This document shows positions 1 through 9,404 of a stretch of DNA of 64,000 bases, one piece after another. The translations under genes were made by a program, and so were the position numbers. The notes beneath the pieces are model-generated. The model worked only from the letters and a program-made list of their open reading frames with translations, did no database searches and was not told where the DNA came from. Where the stretch lies: NCBI RefSeq assembly GCF_017377395.1, contig NZ_CP061800.1:1488001-1552000 (forward strand), in the 5' to 3' direction. The stretch is from Desulfonema magnum. GTDB taxonomy: Bacteria > Desulfobacterota > Desulfobacteria > Desulfobacterales > 4be13. Position 1 is the first letter of the stretch, and each line of letters opens with the position of its first letter.

Positions 1-1069
1 TTTCAACATAATCACCGCTTAACAGCTTTCTCACTTCAGCCTCGTCAAAATCAACTCTGGCTTCATTTAAGTAAATGAGTTTGTTGTTCACTTTAATTTC
101 TATTTTTTCAGGCTGAATTTCACAGGCCGTACATTTCCCGATTGCCATGAGAATTCTGCCAATATTGGGATCAGCCCCATATGCCATGGTTTTCACAAGC
201 GGTGAATTGATAATTGCCTTGGCAATAAATTTTGCTTCGTCTTCTGTTTTGGCACCAAGTATATTCGCCAAAAGCAGTTTGGTGGCACCTTCTCCGTCTC
301 TGGCAAGCATTTTTGTCATTTCAATGCAGGCAAACTGTAATGTTTCTGAAAAGCGTTTTTCATCCACTTTCCCGGCCAGGCCGTTTGCCATGATAAGGCA
401 AGTGTCCGAGGTGCTGGTGTCTGTGTCCACAGATAACATATTGAATGATTTGTCAGCAGCTTTGCGAAGCATATCATCTAACACAGGCGTTTCCATCTCA
501 GCATCTGTTAAAATATAAACCAGCATGGTCGCCATGTTCGGTTCTATCATGCCTGCACCTTTTCCGATAATGGTTATCACCGCGTCATCAACCGACACAG
601 ACAGGGCCTTGGGATAGGTGTCTGTTGTCATAATTCCTTCAGCGCCTGCAATGGGATCATCATTTAACAGTTTGGAAATACCCTTTACGCCTTTCTCAAT
701 TTGTTCTATGGGCAACGGCTTTGCAATAACACCGGTTGAACTCATTATCACTTCATTCTGCGGAACACTGAATTCTTTGGAAACTGCAATCGCCATTCTC
801 CGAGCGTTTTCAATGCCTTGTCTGCCGGTTCCGACATTACTGACCTTGCTGTTTACGATAATGGCCCGTAACAACCCGTTTTTAATAATTTCCCTTCCCA
901 GAATCACCGGACATCCTGGAAATTTATTTTTCGTAAAAATCCCGGCCGCGTTTGCTCTGACTTCCGAATAAAAAACAGACAGGTCGTTCCCCTTGTCTTT
1001 AAGCCCGCAATTTTTACTGGCACATTTAAAACCTTTTGGCATGATCGCCTTTTCATGAAGTTTCATCAT
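1..1069 (-). CDS. argJ: Glutamate N-acetyltransferase / ornithine acetyltransferase, 3'-truncated by window edge
   Basis: ArgJ moves the acetyl group from N-acetylornithine to glutamate in the cyclic arginine pathway. The enzyme is made as one chain and cuts itself before a catalytic threonine. About 356 codons are visible and the reading frame is open to the left edge, so perhaps 40 C-terminal residues are missing (the family is usually about 390-410). Recognisable motifs are NSKVSNVGTG, TTDTYPKA and GMIEPNMATMLVYILTDA, where the ATM-L element near residue 180 holds the self-cleavage site and nucleophile. The start is the ATG at 1067-1069, with an in-frame ATG directly after it and a GGGAAG ribosome site just upstream. 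The gene stands alone; no other arg gene is in view. Whether it also uses acetyl-CoA (bifunctional type) cannot be read from sequence. Confidence 0.93.
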   Translation of the reverse strand, partial: MMKLHEKAIMPKGFKCASKNCGLKDKGNDLSVFYSEVRANAAGIFTKNKFPGCPVILGREIIKNGLLRAIIVNSKVSNVGTGRQGIENARRMAIAVSKEFSVPQNEVIMSSTGVIAKPLPIEQIEKGVKGISKLLNDDPIAGAEGIMTTDTYPKALSVSVDDAVITIIGKGAGMIEPNMATMLVYILTDAEMETPVLDDMLRKAADKSFNMLSVDTDTSTSDTCLIMANGLAGKVDEKRFSETLQFACIEMTKMLARDGEGATKLLLANILGAKTEDEAKFIAKAIINSPLVKTMAYGADPNIGRILMAIGKCTACEIQPEKIEIKVNNKLIYLNEARVDFDEAEVRKLLSGDYVE

Positions 1070-1237
1070 ATCTTCCCTGTGTTCATATGTTCTCGGTAAT
1101 AACTTACCGGTATTATAAATCTTTCATGCAACAATAAAAAACAATTTGAAAAATTGTCTTACATCCGGACAACCTGTCAGAATTTATTTGGTCATACATT
1201 TTAAGTAAGTAACCAACCAAAATTTTTCGGTATCCGA

Positions 1238-1270
1238 AGACCTGCGAGGTTTTGAAAACCTCGCAGGTCT
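1238..1270. repeat. Palindromic repeat G, copy 1
   Basis: Short inverted repeat with arms AGACCTGCGAGGTTTT and its complement. A second copy lies at 49960-49992, also next to a TTATTTGGTCA-like sequence. It sits between argJ and the Uma2 gene. Confidence 0.8.
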
Positions 1271-1352
1271 GATGGCGGCTTTATACCTGAAAATTTATGG
1301 ACAGGTACTTGGCTTATTTATAATGCTCCTGTCGGATGAGTAAATCCGATGC

Positions 1353-2180
1353 TCAGAGTTCAGGATTTTCCGGATCAATCCCCAAAGATCGGAGTTTTGC
1401 TGCCAGACGTTCCGCACGCTGTTTTTCCGAAATTAGCTGGTTTTCAGCAGCTTCGGCACGTTGTCTTTCAGCTTCGGCACGCTGTCTTTCAGCTTTGGCT
1501 CTCTCTGCCCCGGTCTGAATAAGGTTTCCCTCTTTGTCACACCATCGCAGCCATAGCCCGTGCTTTTCCTCGAACTCCCCTTCCCACAGCGTCATTTCAA
1601 GCCCGATATGCGTGAGTCGGCGATCTGCTTTTGGGACATACTGTCCTGCCAGCAGTTCGTAAATCCGTAACGCGTCTTTCTGAATCAGCTGCTGCGGATC
1701 GAAAATAATGTAATACCACACCCCGATCTGAGCATATTTTTGAAATTTTATGTTGGTTTCCCCGCCTTTGGTATTTGATACAATTTCGACAGCGACCTCC
1801 GGCGGCTTTCCGAATTCCCACAGAAAATAGGAGCGGTTCTTCTTATCCCACAGGTCATCTGCCACCTGAACATCCAGACTCAGAAAAATATCCGGCACAA
1901 TTGGCGGTGTTTTGGTGGCGTGAAAAATCCCCACATTGGCCGAGGTCAGAAAGTGTCTGCCCGGGTTCCACGAACTGTTCAGCGATTCCGTGAGAAGACG
2001 TTGCTGTTTTTCAGAAAACAAGTTGTCCACGGGTGTGTCATCCTCCGTAATGATATGACTGATATCCGGCGGTTCGGGAGCCTCCCAGTTGTTTACGGAA
2101 TCCTCTGTGACAATATGACTGATATCCTGCGGATCAGGGGCTTCCCAGTCATTTTGGGATAATGGCTGTAATGCTTCCAT
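1353..2180 (-). CDS. Uma2 family (DUF820) restriction-endonuclease-like protein
   Basis: The protein has 275 residues. The central part matches the Uma2/DUF820 fold, a PD-(D/E)XK nuclease-like family that is abundant in cyanobacteria and some Desulfobacterota and whose cellular role is unknown. Recognisable pieces are PDIFLSLDVQVADD, WEFGKPPEVAVEIVS and KFQKYAQIGVWYYIIFDP, with acidic and lysine residues in the expected order (D, ExxS, K). The C-terminal 50 residues form a charged coiled coil (AERQRAEAERQRAEAAENQ) ending in the frequent tail LRSLGIDPENPEL. Unusual is the N-terminus, where a short unit WEAPxPxDISHIxTED occurs twice in tandem. The start ATG has GGAGAAAG seven bases upstream. 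It is monocistronic between repeat-rich gaps. A nuclease activity is inferred from the family only. Confidence 0.85.
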   Translation of the reverse strand: MEALQPLSQNDWEAPDPQDISHIVTEDSVNNWEAPEPPDISHIITEDDTPVDNLFSEKQQRLLTESLNSSWNPGRHFLTSANVGIFHATKTPPIVPDIFLSLDVQVADDLWDKKNRSYFLWEFGKPPEVAVEIVSNTKGGETNIKFQKYAQIGVWYYIIFDPQQLIQKDALRIYELLAGQYVPKADRRLTHIGLEMTLWEGEFEEKHGLWLRWCDKEGNLIQTGAERAKAERQRAEAERQRAEAAENQLISEKQRAERLAAKLRSLGIDPENPEL

Positions 2181-2460
2181 ATCTTTCTCCTATGAATCCG
2201 TACAACCTGATGATCAGGTTTTTCCGATCTCTGTCAGTAATTCGCCTCCCTCACCGGAAACTGTTTTTGCCACTTTGAATGATCTTTAATTATGATGGCA
2301 GTGAGGCAAAGTGTGGGAGCGAAATCAAAGAGATTGCTGACTTTCTGCATAGCTAATGCGTATCATCATTCTGTCATTTTCTGCAAGATAAAAATCGCTT
2401 CAAACCTGGCCTTTCTGTCTGTGTCCGCATCCGCCGCATATATGCCGCTCATACTGTTCC

Positions 2461-2615
2461 TGGGGTGATGAAAATGTCACAAACCGGGCTGACAATTGCG
2501 ATCCCATTTTTATTCCGCAAATTTTTTATGACTTAAAAATCAGGCAGTTAAAAAATGAGGGGAACAAAAACGGGATCAGCTTTTTCAGAGCCTTGGAAAC
2601 ATTTTCATCACCCCA
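2461..2615. mobile_element. MITE-155, copy 1, with 9-bp target duplication
   Basis: A 155-bp element with 17-bp perfect terminal inverted repeats (TGGGGTGATGAAAATGT and its complement). It is flanked by a perfect 9-bp direct repeat TACTGTTCC (2452-2460 and 2616-2624). A second copy of identical length lies in the opposite orientation at 24338-24492, and the two differ at only a few positions. It has no coding capacity, so it would be a non-autonomous element moved by a transposase not present in this window. Confidence 0.88.
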
Positions 2616-3033
2616 TACTGTTCCTGTCCGCGGTGCGTAAAATTTTTAACTTCAGAATGATGCACTTCGGTAAAATGTGAAAACAAAATTTTTCGACCTG
2701 TGCGGTTACAATTTTTGTAGGGTGGGTGGAGCGAAGCGGAACCCACCGAAATTCAGTAAACGGTGGGTTCCGCTTCGCTCCACCCACCCTACATCTCTCT
2801 TTAATTTCAAATAGCTATATTTAAACGCACAGGTCGAAATTTTTTCAAAAAACCGGAAACAACTTCCCTTGGGATATGGCGAATCAGAGGAAGAGTCGGT
2901 CATTGCATACGAACAGAAACACCTGACCAACATTACATACGGAAATGTTTTTGCGGGGGAATCGGGCCAATCCTCCCGGAAAAGGCGGTTTCCGGGAGGA
3001 CAGATATGTCCCGGCACAGGCCCGGACAGGCCC
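2616..3033. other. Gene-free stretch between Uma2 and proX
   Basis: From 2181 to 3105 I see no convincing gene. The stretch holds MITE-155, the 76-bp palindrome at 2717-2792 and a hairpin at 3034-3064. Short open frames here have no recognisable motif and no good ribosome site. Confidence 0.6.
2717..2792. repeat. Palindromic repeat P (GTAGGGTGGGTGGAGCGAAGC), copy 1
   Basis: Near-perfect inverted repeat with arms of about 31 bp that start GTAGGGTGGGTGGAGCGAAG, separated by a short loop. This kind of GTAGGGTGGGT palindrome is scattered through many environmental genomes. A second, slightly different copy is at 7237-7304. Confidence 0.88.
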
Positions 3034-3064
3034 GGTTCGAACAGCATTCAGATCTGTTCGAACC
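3034..3064. terminator. Hairpin downstream of proX, possible transcription stop
   Basis: Perfect 11-bp stem GGTTCGAACAG / CTGTTCGAACC with a 9-base loop, 40 bp beyond the proX stop codon. No clear T-run follows on the minus strand, so action as a classical intrinsic terminator is uncertain. It may instead protect the 3' end of the mRNA. Confidence 0.4.
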
Positions 3065-3105
3065 AGGCTGTAATACCGCTGATATTGTTCATCACAGCTA
3101 TTTGT

Positions 3106-4116
3106 TTACTTTAAAGCAGCTTTGACTTTTTTCGCCACATCTTCAGATACCCATTGGGTCCACAATGTCTCATAATTTTTCAAAAACCAGATTGCAGCAT
3201 CTTCAGCCTTGGCATTGCTGTTCTTCATGTAAGAAAGGAATTTGTTACATATTTCCTGAGTGGTCTCATATTTTTTGAGAAATTCAACCAGATCAGGCGC
3301 TTTCTCAGGCACTGCCTTGTGAACCGCAATATTCACCTTTACAGCAGGATAGGCACATCCTTTGGTTTCATTCCAGACCTTTTCATCAAATGCCGGCTCT
3401 TCAAGCGGTGTCATATCAAATTCTCCCAGGGGCCAGGTCGGTGCCCAGTAATATCCGAACCAGGGCTTTCCTTTTTTATACGCGCCGGCCATGGAACCGC
3501 TCAGAGCAGCATCCGACCCGGGCAGAAAAAGATTATAGTGTTTGTCAAGCCCGTAAGCTTTGAATTTTGCCCTGTTGACTTTTTCACATCCCCAACCCGG
3601 AATACAACTGTAGAATCGCCCTTTGGACGGATCTTCAGGGTCTTTAAAGACTTTCCAGTATTTTGCCATATCATAAACGGACTTCAGATCCGGGGCAACA
3701 GGTTTGATGCCGCGTTCAGGATCCCCTTTGATAATGTAAGTGGGAACCAGAAAACCCTGCCAACTGTCTGAAAAATTGGACCCCAGATCAATAAAAGCAC
3801 CTTCTGCTATGCCCTGGTCATAAATTTTCTGATTATTCTCCACCCAGACTTCCATAATCACATCCACATCTCCCTTGCGGAGACCTGCTATGAGCATAAT
3901 TGAATCTCCGGGCATAAGCTCCACTTCGTATCCCATACCTTTTTCAGCGATAAATTTTACAATCCGATCATTAACATATGCACTGTCAAAGGCAAGGTCT
4001 CCGATAACGATCTTTGTTTTGGCAGCAGCCATGCTTACAGAAAACAGCAATATCAAACATACAATCATACTGACAAACGAAATTCGAATAACGGTTTGTT
4101 TCCCTTTGTTTTTCAT
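3106..4116 (-). CDS. proX: Glycine betaine/proline ABC transporter substrate-binding protein
   Basis: Periplasmic binding protein of 336 residues in the OpuAC/ProX family that captures glycine betaine or a related quaternary amine. A signal peptide covers about residues 1-32 (basic MKNKGKQ, hydrophobic IVCLILLFSVSMAAA). Mature-chain landmarks are GDLAFDSAYVNDRI, GDVDVIMEVWVEN, PGWGCEKV and the tryptophan-rich YYWAPTWPLGEFDM, consistent with an aromatic cage for the cation. The start ATG is preceded by AAAGGAAAA. The permease and ATPase genes lie upstream on the same strand, separated by 372 bp, so proX may be read from the same transcript or from a promoter in that gap. Substrate choice among betaine, proline and choline is not decided by sequence. 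Confidence 0.92.
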   Translation of the reverse strand: MKNKGKQTVIRISFVSMIVCLILLFSVSMAAAKTKIVIGDLAFDSAYVNDRIVKFIAEKGMGYEVELMPGDSIMLIAGLRKGDVDVIMEVWVENNQKIYDQGIAEGAFIDLGSNFSDSWQGFLVPTYIIKGDPERGIKPVAPDLKSVYDMAKYWKVFKDPEDPSKGRFYSCIPGWGCEKVNRAKFKAYGLDKHYNLFLPGSDAALSGSMAGAYKKGKPWFGYYWAPTWPLGEFDMTPLEEPAFDEKVWNETKGCAYPAVKVNIAVHKAVPEKAPDLVEFLKKYETTQEICNKFLSYMKNSNAKAEDAAIWFLKNYETLWTQWVSEDVAKKVKAALK

Positions 4117-4488
4117 AATACCATTTTTCCTTTGTATAAGGATAGTTGCGTTTTTTTTATTTTGTTTTCAAATGAAGAATTTGAAAACCCGTCCCATTAA
4201 CGATTTCCCGTGTTTTTTCTTTTTACGGACATCAGCAGGGGCTTTTCTTCTGATGCCGAGTAGTCATCAGTTAATTTTTTATTTTTATACAACCTCCTTT
4301 GCTTAAAATTAAGCTGTCTGAGAATTCCACTTTTTGCGATTATTTATCTCCCTTCGACAAGCTCAGGGAACGCGACAGGCTCAGGGACCATGTCGTTCCC
4401 TGAGCCTGTCGAAGGGGAGGCGACCTGGTTTAAAATAAGTGATAAAAAATGGCAGCCCTCGCTGTCCTGTCTTGTTAATTTGCTTTGG
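4117..4488. other. proW-proX intergenic gap
   Basis: 372 bp without a gene inside an otherwise compact transporter operon. It contains the palindrome at 4348-4419. It may hold a separate proX promoter or an attenuating hairpin that sets the permease to binding-protein ratio; neither is shown. Confidence 0.5.
4348..4419. repeat. Palindromic repeat S (CCCTTCGACAAGCTCAGGG)
   Basis: Inverted repeat with arms CTCCCTTCGACAAGCTCAGG and its near complement, around an internal GCGACAGGCTCAGGGACC. A single arm occurs again near 62893-62913. This sequence type is widespread as a dispersed repeat in bacteria. Confidence 0.75.
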
Positions 4489-5349
4489 CTATATCTTATA
4501 TGATTTCTGTTGCTTTACTGCAAATCCGTGAGTAATCCGGTCAATGATAATGGCAAGCAGCACAATGCTCAGACCCGCTTCAAAACCTCTTCCGATTTCA
4601 ATCCGGTTAATTGCCAGCAGCACTTCCAATCCCAAAGTACGCGCACCGATCATAGATGCGACCACGACCATTGCCAGCGCCATCATGGTGGTCTGATTCA
4701 CGCCCACCATAATTGACGGAAAAGCAAGGGGCAGCTGGACATTAAAAAGAATCTGCCGGGGATTTGAACCAAAAGCTTCGGCAGCCTCTATCACACTTTC
4801 AGGAACCCCCCGTATTCCCACATTTGTAAGACGAATAACCGGCGGCACAGCATAAATAATAGTGGCAAAGACAGCGGGAACTTTTCCCAGTCCGAACAGC
4901 ATCAGCGCAGGAATCAGATAAACAAAACTGGGCATTGTCTGCATGGCATCCAAAACAGGTCGGATCAGATTCTCTGCCAAATTGCTCCGTGCCATGACAA
5001 TTCCCGTGGGAATTCCTATAATCAGCGAGATAATAACCGCTGCCGCGACAATCGCCAGCGTCATCATTGCCATATCCCAGTAACCAAAGCATCCGATAAT
5101 GAAAAAAAGCCCGGGAATGATAAATCCGTACCACCATCGCCCCATGGCCCGCCATGCGAGAATGCCTACAAGAATCAGCACCAGGAACCAAGGCAACCAC
5201 AGAAAAAAATTTTCCAATGAGAGGAGCACCTTGAGAAGTATGATACCTATTGCATCAAAAAAATCAGCAAATTCTGTCAAAACCCAATCCATCAGGCGAT
5301 CAATCCAATCTGCCAGCGGAATATCCCATTGTTTCGGAAATTCAAACAT
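4489..5349 (-). CDS. proW: Glycine betaine/proline ABC transporter permease
   Basis: Membrane subunit of 286 residues in the ProW/OpuAB family. An N-terminal amphipathic stretch (about residues 1-45) is followed by about six hydrophobic segments. The cytoplasmic coupling loop EAAEAFGSNPRQILFNVQLP is the EAA motif that docks on the ATPase. The motif MQTMPSFVYLIPALMLFGLG is typical of this subfamily. The start ATG overlaps the proV stop codon (TAATG, sharing one base), which points to translational coupling. Together with proV and proX it forms an importer for compatible solutes used under osmotic stress. Confidence 0.94.
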   Translation of the reverse strand: MFEFPKQWDIPLADWIDRLMDWVLTEFADFFDAIGIILLKVLLSLENFFLWLPWFLVLILVGILAWRAMGRWWYGFIIPGLFFIIGCFGYWDMAMMTLAIVAAAVIISLIIGIPTGIVMARSNLAENLIRPVLDAMQTMPSFVYLIPALMLFGLGKVPAVFATIIYAVPPVIRLTNVGIRGVPESVIEAAEAFGSNPRQILFNVQLPLAFPSIMVGVNQTTMMALAMVVVASMIGARTLGLEVLLAINRIEIGRGFEAGLSIVLLAIIIDRITHGFAVKQQKSYKI

Positions 5350-6575
5350 TATTCTACCTCTGTATCCTGATACATGCTGTCAATGATTGTGTGATTGTAA
5401 ATTATCCCCATGAATTTTTTATTCTCATCAATAACCGTGATGGGATAAGGACTCGAGGTCGCAAGGGGAAACAGTTCTTCGACAATCGTATCCGGCCCGC
5501 ACACAGGCACATCAGTGATGAGAATATCGTGAAGCGCGCCCTGTTTTTTTCTTGCGAGTTCCCTCACATCATTGCGTGTTATTATCCCAACAAATTCACG
5601 ATTTCTTTTTATAAAAAATGCAAACTCATCTTTAGCGGATCGGAACATATGACGGGTTGCCTGAGGTCCCTGCCATTCATGGATCAGCAAATCCGGTTCT
5701 TTCATAATCTGTCCTGAAGTCAGTACTTTTGCAGGGGAGGCATCTTGTACAAAATCTCTTACATAATCATTTTCCGGTGTGGCAATAATCTCTTCAGGAG
5801 TTCCCAACTGAATGATCTCCCCGTCTTTCATGATGGCGATCCGATCTCCGAATTTTAATGCCTCATCCAAATCATGGGTAACAAATATCATGGTTTTCTG
5901 TAAGCTGACCTGAAGATCCACCAGTTCGTCCTGCATCTGACGCCGAATCAGGGGATCCAGACCGCTGAACGGCTCATCAAGCAGCAGAATCTCCGGTTCC
6001 TGCGCCAATGCTCTTGCCATGCCGACCCGCTGCTGCATTCCGCCGCTGAGAGAGGACGGCAAGTAGTCTTCCCATTCTTTAAGTCCCACCGTTTCAATTG
6101 CCTCCCGTGCCCGTTCATAGCGATCTTCTTTGGACATGCCTCGGACTTTCAGCCCATAGGCAACATTATCTAATACCGTGTAATGCGGCAGCAGTCCGAA
6201 ATGCTGAAATACCATGGCAGTGGTATAACGGCGAAAATTCATGAGCTGCTCTTTATCAAAAGCACAGATATCCTCATTATTGACAATAATCTTTCCCGCT
6301 GAAGGATTAATGAGACGAATCAGGCATCGGATCAGTGTGGATTTCCCGCTGCCGGAAAGTCCCATAATCACAAAGAATTCACCCCGTCTGACATTAAATG
6401 AAATATTCCGGAGTCCCAGCACACAGCGGGTTTTGTTTATCTCCTCTTTTGAGGCATTGCGTATGTCAGAACTAAGAAGATTACGGACATCCGTGTCCTT
6501 GCCGAAAATTTTCCATACATCTTCGACCCTGAGGATAGTTTCACTGTTTTCCGGCTCCGTTTTCTTATGTTCCAT
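5349..6575 (-). CDS. proV: Glycine betaine/proline ABC transporter ATP-binding protein with CBS pair
   Basis: ATPase of about 408 residues. Walker A is GLSGSGKST, the signature is LSGGMQQRVGMARA, Walker B is ILLLDEPFSGLDP and the switch histidine is in FVTHDLDEAL. After the nucleotide-binding domain, two CBS motifs (FVGIITRNDV and FMGIIYNHTI) make up the C-terminal 110 residues. In OpuA-type transporters this module senses ionic strength. I chose the ATG at 6573-6575 because GGAGAAG lies eight bases before it. A longer frame with another ATG begins at 6641 but has no ribosome site. It is the first gene of proV-proW-proX. Confidence 0.94.
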   Translation of the reverse strand: MEHKKTEPENSETILRVEDVWKIFGKDTDVRNLLSSDIRNASKEEINKTRCVLGLRNISFNVRRGEFFVIMGLSGSGKSTLIRCLIRLINPSAGKIIVNNEDICAFDKEQLMNFRRYTTAMVFQHFGLLPHYTVLDNVAYGLKVRGMSKEDRYERAREAIETVGLKEWEDYLPSSLSGGMQQRVGMARALAQEPEILLLDEPFSGLDPLIRRQMQDELVDLQVSLQKTMIFVTHDLDEALKFGDRIAIMKDGEIIQLGTPEEIIATPENDYVRDFVQDASPAKVLTSGQIMKEPDLLIHEWQGPQATRHMFRSAKDEFAFFIKRNREFVGIITRNDVRELARKKQGALHDILITDVPVCGPDTIVEELFPLATSSPYPITVIDENKKFMGIIYNHTIIDSMYQDTEVE

Positions 6576-7120
6576 AAATTTTTCTTCTCCTTTGATACAA
6601 TGGCGGATTATTCTTTGATAATCCCCCTTCACCATTACCATTCACTCCTGGTGATATTATTATACTGATACTATACCTCCTTTTTTGATGTCTTCCATAT
6701 ACCTTGTTTCCCTCCCTGATGAACCTGCTTCATTTAGCTGATACAAATTTATATGGGGAAATCGGATACGTTCCCAACCATATGTATTCGCGGCCTTTAA
6801 AGCGGCACGAGCTTTTTGGTTTCATTCTGTGAATTCTATCGGGACAATTTGGGGAAACCAAGACTATCCACAACCTTAACCTATTTGAATTATGTAATTT
6901 AAATTTCCAATAGCGAAATATGACACGCTTATAAAAAAACAGTAAATTATAAAAATTGTCTGAAATATTGATTTCACATACACGAATAAAAAAAAATTAT
7001 CAACTGTTTTAATACCAGTTAAGTACAGCAATAAATATCCTGATCAGGCTAACTGATTGTAAAATATATAAAATATATCTGATTAAAAATGTTTTCAGGA
7101 ACTATTAGGGAACTCGAAAT

Positions 7121-7213
7121 AAACGCTCATGAAAAAGCCGGGTTTTTCACCCCCGGTTATGAAAATATTTTCAGATAAAAAACCCGGCTTTTCAAAATGT
7201 ATTTTCACGGTAA
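7121..7213. repeat. Hairpin repeat A, copy 1
   Basis: Begins AAACGCTCATGAAAAAGCCG, contains GAAAATATTTTC, and ends TATTTTCACGGTAA. AAGCCGGGTTTTT pairs with AAAAAACCCGGCTT, so the element folds into nested hairpins. Close copies are at 10929-11023, 18018-18113 (inverted) and 23541-23646, with worn copies at 30222-30300, 31287-31346 and 43077-43129. Confidence 0.85.
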
Positions 7214-7236
7214 ACAATATACCCGATACAAAAAAC

Positions 7237-7304
7237 GTAGGGTGGGTGAAGCGAAGCGCAACCCACCTTCTGCTGTGGGTTGCGCTTCGCTTCACCCACC
7301 CTAC
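7237..7304. repeat. Palindromic repeat P, copy 2
   Basis: Arms start GTAGGGTGGGTGAAGCGAAG. It ends four bases from the stop codon of the SpoIIE gene, where it could serve as a 3'-end hairpin for that transcript. Confidence 0.85.
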
Positions 7305-7307
7305 ACG

Positions 7308-9404
7308 CTACCGAGGAAATCCGAATCCCGCGACCGTTACATCGTCCTGCCTTTCATATTCCCCGTGTTCTAGCCATTCATTAAAAACATGAATGAGTAT
7401 TTCCCGCTGTGTTTCAAATGGCAGATGCACATTTTCCTTCAGAAGTTTTTTTAAACGACTGTTGCCGAAACGAAGCCCTTTTTTCCCGCCAAGCTGATCT
7501 GTGAAGCCGTCGCTATACATATAAAAGGACATCCCTTTTTCAATGGGAATCCTATGATTGGTGAATTTAAAATTCAGGTCAGAATTTTTATAGCCCAGGC
7601 TCTGCCTGTCGCCTCTGATGACTTTTAATTCCTCATTCTGAATGTAAATCAGCGGCAATTTTGCCCCTGCAAAAATCACCGAGGCGTTGTTTGTTACCAA
7701 TTGTTCTTTCTCTGACAACTGAACAAAGCATATGGCAGCATCCAGGCCATCATTGGAAAGCGCATGTTCTGTGTCCTGCTGAAGTGTTTTTTTAATAATA
7801 TAATTCAGACGGTTCAGAATTTCCGCGGGGTCATGGCATTTCTCAGTCCTCGTGATTCTTCTGATAGCGGAAAAAACAAGCATGGTCATGAATGCTCCGG
7901 GTACGCCATGTCCGGTGCAGTCAATCACTGAGATAAGAACGCCGTCTTCAAATCTGTCAATATGATAAATATCTCCGCTGACAATTTCGCAGGGCTTCCA
8001 GATAAAAAAGCTGTCAGGCAGACAGGATTTCACTGTTTCCAAAGGGGCAAGCAGAGACCGCTGTATGGTTCTGGCATATGTGATACTCTCCGTAATTTCC
8101 CTGTTGGCTTCCTCAACTTTTTCAAGGGTCTTGTTAAGGTCGCTATTTTTTTGGTCCAGTTGTTCATTGGCAGAGGCCAGTTCCGCTGTACGCTCTTCCA
8201 CCAGTTCTTCAAGATGATCCCGATGTCTGGCCAGTTCTTTTTGCATCTGTTCCCGCTCAATAATCTCTTTTATCGCTAAAAACCATGTAAGGGGCGTGAC
8301 AATGAGGATACTTATCATTGCAACAAAAAAAAGCATTCTGATGATCTGTTGCCGGGCCTTCCGAGTTTCCTCTTGTGACAGCAGCACACTGAATGCTCCG
8401 ATAACACGATCTTTTATCAGAACAGCGACAAGTCCCTCAAAAAAATTTCCTTCGCTGACACGGCGTTCTTTGTATATGATTTTTTTTGTATCAATCATAT
8501 GGGATGAATCCGGGCGTTCTGAAACAACAGATACTTGGCCGGCGAGCTGAGGAGACTCGGAAATTTGGGAAGTCTTATGATTCAAAAGATATTCTTTTTC
8601 CAGAGAAGTGTATGAGCTTAACGTTCCCACATTCAAATTTATTCCCAGGAAAAGATTGATTTCTTTGTCTGTCATATCTGACAGGCTGCGGATAAAAGGA
8701 GCATCCAGGCGGCGAGAGACTTGTACCAGTCCGTTTTGAACGAGTTCCAGTTTCAGCGTATCAGGATTCAAAATGCTGACCCGGAGAGGTGACACGGCTG
8801 TCACTCGGAGGCAATTGTCTCGTTCTTCAATACTCGTGTTCGGAGTTTCCGGCAGGGGGAGTCTGTGTTTCAAAAAGGTTTGCCGAAGCCTGTTTTTTTT
8901 CTGCCATTGTTCGGTCCGGGGAGGAACACCAGGAGGAACAACAGCCTCCCATAAATGTCCTTCGTCATGATCTGACAGATAACTCAGGCGGGCCTGATGG
9001 CTTTCCAGACTGACAGCGCACATGCGTTTGCCGGCAGCATTGTAAAGAACCAGCATGGGAATGCGGCTGGCCATTGCCACTTCATACAGCGATATTGTCA
9101 GTTCCCTTTTTTCTCCGTCCAGCATCTCTGCCAGGGATTTGTTACCCTTATTTTCCTGGATAAAATTTGCTTTGTTCGCGTATTCCTGATTATTACTGAT
9201 CCTGATGGCGGTCTCTTTCATAACGGATTCCATTTCCCGGATATGGAGACGGATCACTTTGGCAGCATGGCAAATTTCCTGCTGTGCCCGTTTTTCGCTC
9301 TGCTCCCACAGTAAAAAAAAGATAATGGCTGTCACCAACATGATGGATATGACAACTGACAGCACACCATTCAGAAGTATCTTGGTTTTAATGTTGAGTG
9401 TCAT
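7308..9404 (-). CDS. Membrane-anchored SpoIIE/RsbU-type PP2C protein phosphatase
   Basis: About 698 residues. There is a TM segment near residues 8-30, a long extracytoplasmic sensor region of about 320 residues, and a second TM near 355-378 (ISILIVTPLTWFLAI). A coiled coil (EELVEERTAELASANEQLDQ) joins this to a C-terminal SpoIIE phosphatase from about 455. The metal-binding motifs VSGDIYHID, VIDCTGHGVPGAFMTML, LDAAICF and DGFTDQLGG are all present. Such enzymes dephosphorylate anti-sigma-factor antagonists, so the protein probably converts an external signal into partner switching; no partner gene is next to it. I use the ATG at 9402-9404 (GAAAGAAAC upstream) rather than a TTG 14 codons earlier. 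It shares its catalytic domain with the protein at 20098-22206. Confidence 0.88.
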   Translation of the reverse strand: MTLNIKTKILLNGVLSVVISIMLVTAIIFFLLWEQSEKRAQQEICHAAKVIRLHIREMESVMKETAIRISNNQEYANKANFIQENKGNKSLAEMLDGEKRELTISLYEVAMASRIPMLVLYNAAGKRMCAVSLESHQARLSYLSDHDEGHLWEAVVPPGVPPRTEQWQKKNRLRQTFLKHRLPLPETPNTSIEERDNCLRVTAVSPLRVSILNPDTLKLELVQNGLVQVSRRLDAPFIRSLSDMTDKEINLFLGINLNVGTLSSYTSLEKEYLLNHKTSQISESPQLAGQVSVVSERPDSSHMIDTKKIIYKERRVSEGNFFEGLVAVLIKDRVIGAFSVLLSQEETRKARQQIIRMLFFVAMISILIVTPLTWFLAIKEIIEREQMQKELARHRDHLEELVEERTAELASANEQLDQKNSDLNKTLEKVEEANREITESITYARTIQRSLLAPLETVKSCLPDSFFIWKPCEIVSGDIYHIDRFEDGVLISVIDCTGHGVPGAFMTMLVFSAIRRITRTEKCHDPAEILNRLNYIIKKTLQQDTEHALSNDGLDAAICFVQLSEKEQLVTNNASVIFAGAKLPLIYIQNEELKVIRGDRQSLGYKNSDLNFKFTNHRIPIEKGMSFYMYSDGFTDQLGGKKGLRFGNSRLKKLLKENVHLPFETQREILIHVFNEWLEHGEYERQDDVTVAGFGFPR

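Larger units (their letters stand above)
6576..7307. other. Repeat-rich gap upstream of proV
   Basis: About 730 bp without a recognisable gene. The half nearest proV (6576-7110) is AT-rich and should carry the proV promoter, which I cannot pin down. The far half holds hairpin repeat A and palindrome P back to back. Confidence 0.55.

Noticed and set aside
2869..3114. 81-codon plus-strand ORF starting MGYGESEEESVIAYEQKH.
   Set aside because: Overlaps the proX end and a hairpin; no ribosome site or family resemblance.
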